From contig NZ_JAIWOT010000001.1 of NCBI RefSeq assembly GCF_021295335.1, forward strand, positions 375,001-439,000: DNA of 64,000 bases, read 5' to 3'. The translations under genes were made by a program, and so were the position numbers. The notes beneath the pieces are model-generated. The model was not told the origin of the DNA, did not search any database, and saw only the letters and a program-made list of their open reading frames with translations. Below, in pieces: positions 19,040 to 26,170 of the stretch. Position 1 is the stretch's first letter; each line of letters starts with the position of its first letter. The stretch is from Komagataeibacter sp. FNDCF1 (GTDB lineage: Bacteria > Pseudomonadota > Alphaproteobacteria > Acetobacterales > Acetobacteraceae).

Positions 19040-20341
19040 ATGCCAATGGCTACCAGTTCCTTTTCTGCCTTCGCCTCTGGCGGCAGCGCCAATGTTGTAA
19101 CAGATACTGAATACCAGTCCCTCATTGGATCAGAGGGTGCGCTTGCTTTAGGTTTTGTGGCGGGTCTGGCGTATTCTTCCTATGTCAATAAGGTCTTGCG
19201 ACAGACCAGTATTTTTTCTGCCGTTCTCGGAAAAATAATTGCTGACAATGGGCAGGACTGCACGGATAGCGATACCGTGGATGATCTGAAATCGTGGCTC
19301 CTTACTGCCATTCTATCAGGCTATGCCACTGAAGCGTTTGTTGGTACCAGCGTAGCCACTGAACAGGCCCGCGCCGAAGGCGTAGAGTCCGGTCTTGTTT
19401 CCGGTATCTGGGCAAAAGGAACGACTGCGTATCAGGTGCTTGGCCTGACCTACCTGATCAGTGCGCAGCGGCCACAGTATTTCTATCAGGACGATAGCGG
19501 CAACCAGTACTCGGGAGGCGCTCTGGCCCTGTATTCGGATGTTACAAGCGAGACCGAGCGTGCCGAAGGCGTAGAGTCCGGTCTTGTTTCCGGTATCTGG
19601 GCAAAAGGAACGACCTCCTATCAGGTGCTTGGCCTGACCTACCTGATCAGTGCGCAGCGGCCACAGTATTTCTATCAGGACGATAGCGGCAACCAGTACT
19701 CGGGAGGCGCTCTGGCCCTGTATTCCGACGTGACGGCCGAACAGGCAGCGCGAGCTAGCGCCATTAGTGCTGAGGCCACGGCACGCGCGAACGCCGATGC
19801 CCAGCTTGTATCCGGCGTGTGGGCCAACGGTACGGGGCCGGGGCAGGTTCTGGGCATGACCTACAACCTGACTTTCGTCGGCGGTGCGCGCCCGCAGGTC
19901 TTCTACAACGACGCCAGCGACAACCAGCAGGTCATCGGGCTGGCCACCTATAACGATCTCTCCGGCTATGTCCCGAAGGGTGGTGTGCAGTACGGCCAAA
20001 CGTGGGATGTGTGGACGCCTTCCGCCAATCAGGTCACGAACCTGACCCTGACATTCACATGCACATCCGGCGGGCTGCTGATGATGTCGGCTGGCGTTTA
20101 CCCGTTCAGCGCACAGCCCAGCAATGGCAGTTCCTCAAATACGGGATCGGATGTCAACCTGATCCTGGACGGCACCAGCGTGTATGACGACAACGTACGC
20201 AGCGCCACGCATGAGGACGTGCCGCAACTGGTGGGCGCGGGCACGCATACCATCACCCTTCGGTATACGGCCAACACCGCCACGTCGGGCTGGGTCAGCC
20301 AGCGCGCCAAACTGTCCTACTTCTTCATCCCGACCGAATGA
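19040..20341 (+). CDS. Tail fibre/receptor-binding protein with internal repeats
   Basis: 433 residues from ATG 19040 (19046 also possible). The N-terminal ~115 residues (TDTEYQSLIGSEGALALGFV; VNKVLRQTSIFSAVLG) are the usual fibre attachment domain. Residues 112-165 and 175-228 form a near-identical repeat, followed by a third, diverged copy (ANGTGPGQVLGMTYNLTFVG) with a similar 'YQDDSGNQ...' hairpin. A beta-rich C-terminal domain follows from ~residue 310. The repeats vary the shaft length. The fibre probably defines host range. Confidence 0.75.
   Translation: MPMATSSFSAFASGGSANVVTDTEYQSLIGSEGALALGFVAGLAYSSYVNKVLRQTSIFSAVLGKIIADNGQDCTDSDTVDDLKSWLLTAILSGYATEAFVGTSVATEQARAEGVESGLVSGIWAKGTTAYQVLGLTYLISAQRPQYFYQDDSGNQYSGGALALYSDVTSETERAEGVESGLVSGIWAKGTTSYQVLGLTYLISAQRPQYFYQDDSGNQYSGGALALYSDVTAEQAARASAISAEATARANADAQLVSGVWANGTGPGQVLGMTYNLTFVGGARPQVFYNDASDNQQVIGLATYNDLSGYVPKGGVQYGQTWDVWTPSANQVTNLTLTFTCTSGGLLMMSAGVYPFSAQPSNGSSSNTGSDVNLILDGTSVYDDNVRSATHEDVPQLVGAGTHTITLRYTANTATSGWVSQRAKLSYFFIPTE
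19373..19725 (+). repeat. Tandem near-identical repeat in tail fibre gene
   Basis: Bases 19373-19536 recur at 19562-19725, an offset of 189 bp, with only a few mismatches. The reading frame is kept (63-residue unit). The identity at DNA level points to recent duplication. Confidence 0.85.
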
Positions 20342-20350
20342 GGCCGCGCC

Positions 20351-20842
20351 ATGTCCACATCTGACACCATCCAGAATTATATCCTGTACCGGACGACCGC
20401 ATCCGGGTGGCAGGCGGTCGGCTATGTCATTGCCGCCATGCAGATGACGGCGGAGCAGGCGACCGGAGCCGGGACGGGCCTGGCCTACGTACTGGACGCG
20501 GCGGGCAAATACCCGGCCGGAAGCCTCTATCCGGTACCCTCCACGGGGTATGCGCTCACCGGGCCATCCACGGCAACGGCGGGAACTGCCCTGACGCTGA
20601 CCCTGACGCCAGACAATTACGGCCCGGACACGGCAACGGCGGTGACGCTTTCCGATGGTGGCGCGGGCGGCACATTCTCATCCGCCACGGTCACATTCGG
20701 CGCGGGCGTAAAGACCGCCCAGACCGTGACCTACACGCCGAAGGCGGCGGGCAGCGTCACCATCAGCGCCACAAACAGTGGCGGCCTGACCAACCCGGCA
20801 GCTCTTGCCATCACCGTCGGCGCGGCGGCTGCCACAACCTGA
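20351..20842 (+). CDS. Ig-like domain tail-associated protein
   Basis: 163 residues. The first ~55 are helical (SDTIQNYILYRTTASGWQAVG), after which comes a bacterial Ig-like beta domain: GPSTATAGTALTLTLTPDNY, VTLSDGGAGGTF, and AAGSVTISATNSGGLTNPA. Such domains on phage tails bind surface sugars weakly. It is the last gene of the tail operon, followed by a terminator. The Ig call rests on the Thr/Ala-rich strand pattern. Confidence 0.65.
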   Translation: MSTSDTIQNYILYRTTASGWQAVGYVIAAMQMTAEQATGAGTGLAYVLDAAGKYPAGSLYPVPSTGYALTGPSTATAGTALTLTLTPDNYGPDTATAVTLSDGGAGGTFSSATVTFGAGVKTAQTVTYTPKAAGSVTISATNSGGLTNPAALAITVGAAAATT

Positions 20843-20868
20843 CCGCCCCCACGATCCGCGCCTGCCAG

Positions 20869-20890
20869 ACCGCCCGTGAGGCGGTTTTTT
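20869..20890 (+). terminator. Rho-independent terminator after tail operon
   Basis: ACCGCC, loop CGTGA, GGCGGT and a T run. It separates tail genes from the lysis block. Confidence 0.8.
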
Positions 20891-20903
20891 CATGAGAAGA
20901 CGA

Positions 20904-21332
20904 ATGAGCGAAACCACCACACTGACCCAGGGCGGCCCGGTCATGCCCCAGCGCTGCGCCACGATCGAGGATCTGGCCCGCGTGCGTGAGCGGCTGGCCA
21001 AGGTCGAGGGCGGCCATGACAACCTGCGCGACGGGCTGAGCACGCTGTCCCAGCAGTTTGCCAACCTCAGGCGCGACCTGACGCAATCCGTATCCGACAA
21101 CGCCGCCCAGACCCGGCGCGAGATCATGGAGCGCGTGGACGACATGACCGACACCGCCACCGAGCGTAACAACGAAATATCAGGCAGGCTGGCGCGCATC
21201 GAGGGCGGCCTGAAGCTGACCTCATGGGTCACCATGACCTTCATCGTGCTGGCCACCGGCCTGCTGGGCTGGGGGCAGATTGGCGATGCCGCGTGGTCGT
21301 TCTGCAAACGCGCATTCGGGTATGCGTCATGA
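20904..21332 (+). CDS. Coiled-coil membrane protein of lysis region
   Basis: 142 residues from ATG 20904 (an in-frame ATG at 20892 also exists). Long amphipathic helices (about residues 20-100, ARVRERLAKVEGG, DLTQSVSDNAAQTRREIMER) are followed by one C-terminal membrane segment (SWVTMTFIVLATGLLGWG). This resembles accessory phage proteins next to endolysin genes (spanin-like or gp-like anchors), but I do not recognise a family. It overlaps the next start in ATGA. Confidence 0.55.
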   Translation: MSETTTLTQGGPVMPQRCATIEDLARVRERLAKVEGGHDNLRDGLSTLSQQFANLRRDLTQSVSDNAAQTRREIMERVDDMTDTATERNNEISGRLARIEGGLKLTSWVTMTFIVLATGLLGWGQIGDAAWSFCKRAFGYAS

Positions 21333-21742
21333 GCGCATACATTCCCCGCGGCATCCGCAACAACAATCCGGGCAACCTTGATTTTGTGGGTCAGGCGGGC
21401 GCGCATCTGGAAACCGGCGTGGCAGAACCGCGCTTTGCGGCTTTTCCGACCATGGCAGACGGCATCCGCGCCCTGCGTGACCAGTTGCTGCGCTATGCCG
21501 AGCGCGGACTGACCACGGTTGCCTCCATCATCTCGGTCTATGCGCCTGCCACCGAGAACGTGACCAGCGCCTATATCGCCGGCCTGTGCCGCCAGATGGG
21601 CGTGCAGGCCGATGCCGTGCTGGACCTGCACGATCCGGCCACCATGCTGGGGTTGATCGAGGGCATCGCCACCATGGAAAACGGGCCGGGGCATCTCAGC
21701 ACGGAACAGATCAATCAGGCCCTTGATGGAGACGACAAATGA
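21329..21742 (+). CDS. Structural protein P5-like endolysin
   Basis: 137 residues from ATG 21329. GIRNNNPGNLDFVGQAGAHL, RFAAFPTMADGIRALRDQLL and TVASIISVYAPATENVTSAY are typical of small 'P5/transglycosylase-like' phage proteins. They have a lysozyme-like Asn-Asn-Pro-Gly-Asn motif and act as endolysin or virion muramidase. There is no signal peptide, so export would need a holin, and the following gene fits that. Overlaps both neighbours by four bases. Confidence 0.7.
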   Translation: MSAYIPRGIRNNNPGNLDFVGQAGAHLETGVAEPRFAAFPTMADGIRALRDQLLRYAERGLTTVASIISVYAPATENVTSAYIAGLCRQMGVQADAVLDLHDPATMLGLIEGIATMENGPGHLSTEQINQALDGDDK

Positions 21743-22098
21743 ACACAGCCGCGAAGTTCGGCGGCATCGGGGCTTTTGTCCTGCTGCTGCTTAATAAGGT
21801 GCCGGAACAGTACACGCTTTATGCCGCCGTGTTCGTGTTCGCCTGCTCGGCGGCATCCGCGCTGATCCCGCCACCTTCTGCGCATAGCCGGTGGGCCGTG
21901 GCCTACCAGATCATGACCACCATCGGCCTGAACATCGGCTGGGCGGAAAACCACTTCAAACCGGGGCAGTCGGGCGTGCGCGTGCCACTGGCCGACAAGC
22001 CCGCTGCCAAGCAGGCCGTAGAGGCGGCAGGCATTCCTGTCCTGAACAAAAAGGGTCAGCCTGAAGCGCCGCCCGTGCCGGGTAAGTCCGCTTCCTGA
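21739..22098 (+). CDS. Putative holin
   Basis: 119 residues with two hydrophobic segments (FGGIGAFVLLLLNKV, ~residues 6-20; YTLYAAVFVFACSAASALIPP, ~25-45) and a basic, Pro/Ala-rich tail. Small size, two membrane segments and its place after the endolysin suggest a holin. It starts within the endolysin stop (ATGA). No named family is recognised. Confidence 0.5.
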   Translation: MNTAAKFGGIGAFVLLLLNKVPEQYTLYAAVFVFACSAASALIPPPSAHSRWAVAYQIMTTIGLNIGWAENHFKPGQSGVRVPLADKPAAKQAVEAAGIPVLNKKGQPEAPPVPGKSAS

Positions 22099-22119
22099 TT
22101 AATCGAAAAGGAATACACC

Positions 22120-22698
22120 ATGAACCAGAACATCTCCCGCCGGTCCCTGCTGCGCGCCGGGGCCGGAACGCTGGCGGCTGGCCTGTTGGCGGCCTGCACG
22201 ACCACCAAGAAGGGCACAACCACTACCATCACCCTGAACGTGGCCGAGGTCGTGGATTACGGCAACGCCATCCTGTCCTTCGCCAGCACGGCCATCAATG
22301 TTTCGTTCGTGGCATCGGCCATGGGCACGGCCAATCTGGCGCTGGCCAACACGGTCATTGCCTCGCTCAAGTCCGCCCTGACCGCGTTCCAGTCAGCCGC
22401 AGGATCCAGCACGTCCGTCAGTTATAACAGCGCCAGTGTCAAGACGGCGTTCGACAGCATCATTACCGATGTGGAGAAGGTGGACACACTGATCATCGCG
22501 GTCATTACCGGCACGGCGGCGAACCTGTCCAGCAGCATGGTGTCCGACGCCAAGACGGCAGCAGGGGCAGCGGAGACGCTGATTGATCTGCTCAAGGCCA
22601 TGGTGGATGTGTCCGGCCCGCGCCTGCGCTCCGTATCTCCTGCCGATCCGGACGCGGCCATCGGCAAGATCGCCATCTTCGCGGCTTCGCAGGGCTAA
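22120..22698 (+). CDS. Tat-exported lipoprotein
   Basis: 192 residues. The N-terminus has a twin-arginine motif (SRRSLLRAGAG) followed by a hydrophobic core and a lipobox LLAAC, so it is predicted to be folded, exported by Tat and lipidated. The rest is helical and Ser/Ala-rich (NLALANTVIASLKSALTAF; SDAKTAAGAAETLIDLLKAM). No known domain is recognised. It is the last of the lysis block and could be a superinfection or spanin-like envelope protein. Function open. Confidence 0.5.
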   Translation: MNQNISRRSLLRAGAGTLAAGLLAACTTTKKGTTTTITLNVAEVVDYGNAILSFASTAINVSFVASAMGTANLALANTVIASLKSALTAFQSAAGSSTSVSYNSASVKTAFDSIITDVEKVDTLIIAVITGTAANLSSSMVSDAKTAAGAAETLIDLLKAMVDVSGPRLRSVSPADPDAAIGKIAIFAASQG

Positions 22699-22710
22699 CC
22701 TGTCCATTAG

Positions 22711-22735
22711 GGGGCGGCTCGGAACAAGTCGCCCC
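22711..22735 (+). terminator. Stem-loop after lipoprotein gene
   Basis: GGGGCGGCT, loop of seven, AGTCGCCCC (one mismatch). No T run follows, so it may be a weak terminator or an RNA-stability hairpin. Confidence 0.4.
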
Positions 22736-22764
22736 ACCCATGCATTCCTATCGAGAACCTCGCA

Positions 22765-23766
22765 ATGCACCCCTCGCAGCTTCACGTTGTATCGGTATTC
22801 AACAACAACCGGCGCTGGCGTTCGCGTGAACGCCTTCTGCGCAAGTTCATCACGCATATGCAGGCATCTGGCGTAACCCTTACGCTGGTTGAGCATGTTA
22901 TGGGCGAACGCGATTTCTTCCTTGATCCGAATGACCCGTCCCTTGCCGGAGTCCGCCTGTTCCAGATACGCGGGGATAACCGGCAGGAAAACTGGCTCAA
23001 GGAAGGACTGATCCGCTATGGCGTCTCGCGCCTGCCGCCTGATGCGAAATACCTGGCGGTGATTGATGCGGACGTGTTCTTCCAGCGGCAGGATTGGGCG
23101 CTTGCCACGCTGGACATGCTCCAGGTGCATCGCGTTGGCCAGCCATGGTCCTACTCCGTGGACCTTGGACCGGACGAAAACCCGATCTGCGATGAGAATG
23201 GTCGGCAGATGGACCGTTCGTTCTGTGCCGCATGGGAAGCGGGGGATATCATCGTCACGGATGAGGACTACGGCGCAGGCCAGTCGAGTGCCCAGTGGCT
23301 GCTTGACCCCAATCGCAAGCGCGACTGGCGACAGCACTATGGGTATGCATGGGCCTTCCGGCTGGATGTGTGGACCGATTTTGGCGGCCTGCCTGACTGG
23401 CTTGTGACCGGTGCGGCTGATTACATCGCCGCTATGGCGTTTGCGGGCAAGCTGGACACGTCCGATGCCTATACGTCGCCAGCCTGCGCCCGACGCTTGC
23501 GGCACTTCGCGGCGGCCTGTGACCGCGCCGTGCGACAGGATATCGGCGTGGTGCCGGGACTGCTTGCCCATGGCTTCCACGGATCGAAGAAGAAGCGCTT
23601 CTATCTGGACCGCAAGGACATCCTGCGCGAAGCCAATTTCGATCCTGACGTTGATATCGGATACGACCGTCACGGCCTGCCATTCCTCGCCAGCGATAAC
23701 CGCGTCCTGCGCGACGGCCTGCGCCGCCTTTCGGTTGCCCGCGATGAAGACAGTAACGCGCCATGA
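22765..23766 (+). CDS. Phage-borne GT-A-type glycosyltransferase
   Basis: 333 residues. VVSVFNNNRRWRSRERLLRK near the start, and the DxD sequence AVIDADVFFQRQDWA (~residues 93-108) mark a GT-A nucleotide-sugar transferase. GYAWAFRLDVWTDFGGLPDW contains a 'wafrldvw..iGglpd' block seen in glycosyltransferases that check sugar-acceptor pairs. No membrane segment is visible. Its place at the prophage's cargo end suggests surface-sugar change in the lysogen or virion modification. It ends in an ATGA overlap with a small membrane gene. Confidence 0.65.
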   Translation: MHPSQLHVVSVFNNNRRWRSRERLLRKFITHMQASGVTLTLVEHVMGERDFFLDPNDPSLAGVRLFQIRGDNRQENWLKEGLIRYGVSRLPPDAKYLAVIDADVFFQRQDWALATLDMLQVHRVGQPWSYSVDLGPDENPICDENGRQMDRSFCAAWEAGDIIVTDEDYGAGQSSAQWLLDPNRKRDWRQHYGYAWAFRLDVWTDFGGLPDWLVTGAADYIAAMAFAGKLDTSDAYTSPACARRLRHFAAACDRAVRQDIGVVPGLLAHGFHGSKKKRFYLDRKDILREANFDPDVDIGYDRHGLPFLASDNRVLRDGLRRLSVARDEDSNAP

Positions 23767-23906
23767 CCATTCATGCACTCGCCGGTCTGGGCCTGTTCCT
23801 GACCGGCGCGGCGTTCTCGCAGGTGCTGGCGTTCGGTATCGCCGCATGGGCCAAGGCCCGGCGCGAACGCCAGATTGACGACACGCTTGGGCCTCCTGCG
23901 CCTTAG
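23763..23906 (+). CDS. Small membrane protein (47 aa)
   Basis: The frame starts in the ATGA of the glycosyltransferase stop and encodes one hydrophobic helix (LAGLGLFLTGAAFSQVLAFGIAAWAKA) followed by a charged tail (RRERQIDDTLG). It ends just before a hairpin terminator. Overlap and clean hydrophobic content make it likely real. It could be a holin-like or accessory membrane protein. Confidence 0.5.
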   Translation: MTIHALAGLGLFLTGAAFSQVLAFGIAAWAKARRERQIDDTLGPPAP

Positions 23907-23939
23907 CTGGAACGGTAACTCTCAATCCCAATAAAGAAA

Positions 23940-23963
23940 CCCCGCCCCATTTAAGGGACGGGG
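23940..23963. terminator. Hairpin terminator between convergent genes
   Basis: CCCCG.CCC, loop ATTTAA, GGG.CGGGG. The minus-strand side is followed by a T-rich run, so it ends the leftward small-protein operon and perhaps the rightward genes. Confidence 0.6.
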
Positions 23964-23988
23964 CTAAATCTACGATTTTTCATGTTCC

Positions 23989-24081
23989 TCAATTTCTGAT
24001 GGGCATTTTGGCGAGGATGGTTCCGCCGACTGCCAGAACGATAGGCATGACGACGAAAGCGATAAGCTCCATGAACGTCAT
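23989..24081 (-). CDS. Tiny membrane protein (30 aa), coupled to the next
   Basis: ATG at 24081 lies in the ATGA overlap with the preceding gene's stop, with GGAGG a few bases upstream. It reads as a single hydrophobic helix (ELIAFVVMPIVLAVGGTILA) with a short basic tail. Both genes are small membrane proteins on the minus strand. Confidence 0.45.
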   Translation of the reverse strand: MTFMELIAFVVMPIVLAVGGTILAKMPIRN

Positions 24082-24320
24082 TTTACCAAGCCTCCTAACA
24101 CGTCCTGTGCCAGCCTGTGCAGCCATGTGGCCGCGAGGAGGTACAGGATCATACCGAGTATGACCACGGACCGAATCGGCTCGTGGCCACTTACGTTATA
24201 TAGCGTTGTTGCGATAGGTGCCAATACACCAACCGTTACAGCCGATGTCGCCCCCGTGTTCAGCGCATTCGCTCTCAGCTTAACGCGCTCATTATGTATC
24301 TGTTTCTCTGCCGCGTTCAT
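24078..24320 (-). CDS. Two-helix membrane protein (80 aa)
   Basis: 80 residues with a basic/helical start (NAAEKQIHNERVKLRANALN), then two hydrophobic segments (TSAVTVGVLAPIATTLYNVSG and RSVVILGMILYLLAATWLHR). Translationally coupled to the 30-residue gene after it. The pattern is of a lysogen-expressed membrane pair; holin/antiholin or superinfection exclusion are guesses. Confidence 0.5.
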   Translation of the reverse strand: MNAAEKQIHNERVKLRANALNTGATSAVTVGVLAPIATTLYNVSGHEPIRSVVILGMILYLLAATWLHRLAQDVLGGLVK

Positions 24321-24373
24321 TTCAAGATTTCAGATTGATGATGCGGCTATCTGCCTGACAGGGACGATTCTCG

Positions 24374-24435
24374 TCAAACTTCAGACTTGTCGGCCTCAAG
24401 CCCCTTCGCGATCAGGCGGCGGATGGCTTCGAAAT
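24374..24435 (-). pseudogene. Remnant of a ribbon-helix-helix gene
   Basis: Minus strand encodes EAIRRLIAKGLEADKSEV and stop, matching the C-terminal part of the repressor at 13228-13431. 36 bases (24396-24431) match 13262-13297 with one difference. No full ORF remains. Confidence 0.6.
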
Positions 24436-24441
24436 CAGATG

Positions 24442-24720
24442 CTAATCTTTCCGTTTGGAAGATAAAAAGTCCTGGAGATCGGTTTTCATTGCAGCCAAAT
24501 CACTATCAACTTTGGCGTAAAATGGTCGAATGGCTTCTTCGATGAGCGTATCTAACCGCGCTCTTGCCTTATCTTCATGCAGAACCATTCCACTCTTCGC
24601 CAATTCAATGCAGGAAAGAATTTCCGCATTGATCGATCGGTTATTGGCCTTCGCCTTTTCTTCGACCCACTCTTTCAAATGGCGAGGAATCCGCAGGCGG
24701 AAATGTGCATCGTCGGACAT
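24442..24720 (-). CDS. Arc-family DNA-binding repressor
   Basis: 92 residues from ATG at 24720. Its N-terminus DAHFRLRIPRHLKEWVEEKAKANNRSINAEI is the Arc/Mnt ribbon-helix-helix pattern. The C-terminal ~45 residues form a coiled coil (ARARLDTLIEEAIRPFY; LAAMKTDLQDFLSS). An earlier in-frame start would place the start inside the operator region. It is divergent from a second Arc-like gene across four repeated boxes. Confidence 0.75.
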   Translation of the reverse strand: MSDDAHFRLRIPRHLKEWVEEKAKANNRSINAEILSCIELAKSGMVLHEDKARARLDTLIEEAIRPFYAKVDSDLAAMKTDLQDFLSSKRKD

Positions 24721-24801
24721 GACGCAAGAATGACGCATTTTGCGCTTGACCTCAATGACGCTATTTGGCACACAAAAGAGGCATGACGCATTTCGCGTCA
24801 T
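24719..24801. promoter_or_regulatory. Operator array of ATGACGC boxes
   Basis: ATGACGC occurs at 24719, 24730, 24755 and 24783. The last forms a perfect dyad ATGACGC-ATTTC-GCGTCAT (24783-24801); the one at 24730 is followed by ATTTTGCG, a half dyad. Position between two divergent Arc-type genes indicates binding sites for them. Confidence 0.6.
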
Positions 24802-24816
24802 TTATGAGAGGGAGAT

Positions 24817-25002
24817 ATGGAACAAGACCACATGCGGTTACGCTTGCCGAAGCAACTTAAAGAGTGGGTGAAAGCATCCGCAGAGAGAAATCACAGGAGC
24901 CAGAACGCTGAAGTCCTGTTCTGGCTATCGCACGCAGCGCAAACAGAAAAGGCATCAGGGTCCGGTTTGGCGACTTCCCCTGATGCCTCTCACGCTGAAT
25001 AA
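24817..25002 (+). CDS. Arc-like regulator (short)
   Basis: 61 residues with a GAGAGGGAG site upstream. The N-terminus (HMRLRLPKQLKEWVKASAER and NHRSQNAEVLFWLSHA) is an Arc-type ribbon-helix-helix, without the long coiled coil of its partner. It is divergent from the longer Arc gene and heads an early-gene operon (25014, 25310). This resembles an arc/mnt or cI/cro-like switch controlling antirepressor expression. Inference only. Confidence 0.65.
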   Translation: MEQDHMRLRLPKQLKEWVKASAERNHRSQNAEVLFWLSHAAQTEKASGSGLATSPDASHAE

Positions 25003-25013
25003 GGAATACAGCT

Positions 25014-25313
25014 ATGCAGAAACGTAGCACTTCAAAAAACTATAGTCCAGTCATTCAGAACCTGCGCGACAGCGTTCTTACGATAGATACTTATGTCCAG
25101 ATTGGGCATCGTATTGGCCTTTCATGTCATGCTCAGGGAAGAAGGCCCCTTGATCTCCACGGTCCAGTTGAAGGCGCAGCGTTTGCCATCGCTGAAATGG
25201 CGAAGATTTCCGGAATCAAAACAGAAGATGCCATGAGGATCGCGGCGGCGATGGCGGACTCTGCTATGCGTGCATTTGAAGAAGCGGAAGAAGCTAAGGG
25301 AAGCGTGGCATGA
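25014..25313 (+). CDS. Hypothetical protein upstream of antirepressor
   Basis: 99 residues, soluble, mainly helical, with a basic start (QKRSTSKNYSPVIQNLRDSV) and a helical end (DAMRIAAAMADSAMRAFEEAE). No family recognised. It overlaps the antirepressor start (ATGA), so the pair is co-translated. It may modulate the antirepressor. Confidence 0.55.
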   Translation: MQKRSTSKNYSPVIQNLRDSVLTIDTYVQIGHRIGLSCHAQGRRPLDLHGPVEGAAFAIAEMAKISGIKTEDAMRIAAAMADSAMRAFEEAEEAKGSVA

Positions 25314-26170
25314 CCCAGCAGATCACGACAATCGACTTCCACGGTTCAAACCTTATCGCGATCCCCGGAGATCGTCCCGAAACCGCACTTGTTGCGATGA
25401 AGCCCGTTGTTGAAGGGATGGGGCTGAAATGGGAAAGGCAGAGGGAAAAAATCCAGTCGCATCCTATTCTTTCATCTGCCCCCTCCATTCAGGGGGTGCA
25501 GATGCCGGGAGACGATCAGGAACGTCAGCATCTCTTTATGCCTCTGAACCGCCTTAATTTTTGGCTTGCAACCGTCAATCCCAATCAGATCAAGAACGAG
25601 GAAACCCGTGCCAAAGTCATCGATTACCAGACTGAATGCGCTGATGTCCTGTTCAACCACTTCTTCGGCAAGGCCATTGCATCGGGCGCTCATCTGACTG
25701 CCCAACAGGTCGGCGGCATCGTCAAGTCCGGCCTCGGTAAGATGCACCGCGAGATCATGGCCGAAATCCGTGCTGAACTGAAAAACGAACTGACGCCTAT
25801 TCTGCAAAATGTCCGGATCACCCACCAGGCGGGCGCATCAGCCGTGACAGACAAGACGGCGAAGGAATGGCTTGACCAGTATGGGTGCGTGCAGAAGGGG
25901 CGTGGTAAGGTTGTCCTCAAGGTCAGCAATGCCCTGCGTGCCTTGGCCAATAAGATGGGCACACCACTGTTACGCTGCGCCCGCACAGGAACGTGGCTGT
26001 TCCCCTACACCATCGCTATTCCCTTTATGGAGGGGCAGGGAAAGGCCATTATCCGCATGCACAATGACTTCATCCAGTTGGGCCAGCGTCCTATCCCAAT
26101 GGAGAAGGCTGTCAAGGGAGGGTCAGTAACTGCCCCTTTCGCGAAATCCCCGGAGCCAGCGGCAACGTAG
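25310..26170 (+). CDS. P22-type antirepressor
   Basis: 286 residues in the unshifted form. The N-terminal ~120 residues (TTIDFHGSNLIAIPGDRPET; VVEGMGLKWERQREKIQSHP; FMPLNRLNFWLATVNPNQIK) are the P22_AR_N domain of phage antirepressors. The C-terminal part (TAKEWLDQYGCVQKGRGKVV; ALRALANKMGTPLLRC) is not homologous to the Rha gene. It is the target of the Arc-pair promoter. The end holds the slippery heptamer 26134-26140. Confidence 0.8.
   Translation: MTQQITTIDFHGSNLIAIPGDRPETALVAMKPVVEGMGLKWERQREKIQSHPILSSAPSIQGVQMPGDDQERQHLFMPLNRLNFWLATVNPNQIKNEETRAKVIDYQTECADVLFNHFFGKAIASGAHLTAQQVGGIVKSGLGKMHREIMAEIRAELKNELTPILQNVRITHQAGASAVTDKTAKEWLDQYGCVQKGRGKVVLKVSNALRALANKMGTPLLRCARTGTWLFPYTIAIPFMEGQGKAIIRMHNDFIQLGQRPIPMEKAVKGGSVTAPFAKSPEPAAT
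26134..26140 (+). promoter_or_regulatory. Candidate -1 frameshift site at the end of the P22-type antirepressor
   Basis: The heptamer C CCT TTC lies in frame as gcC CCT TTC. AAGGGAGGG at 26114-26122 ends 11 nt upstream, a strong Shine-Dalgarno-like stimulator as in dnaX. It mirrors the site at 14261. Confidence 0.65.
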
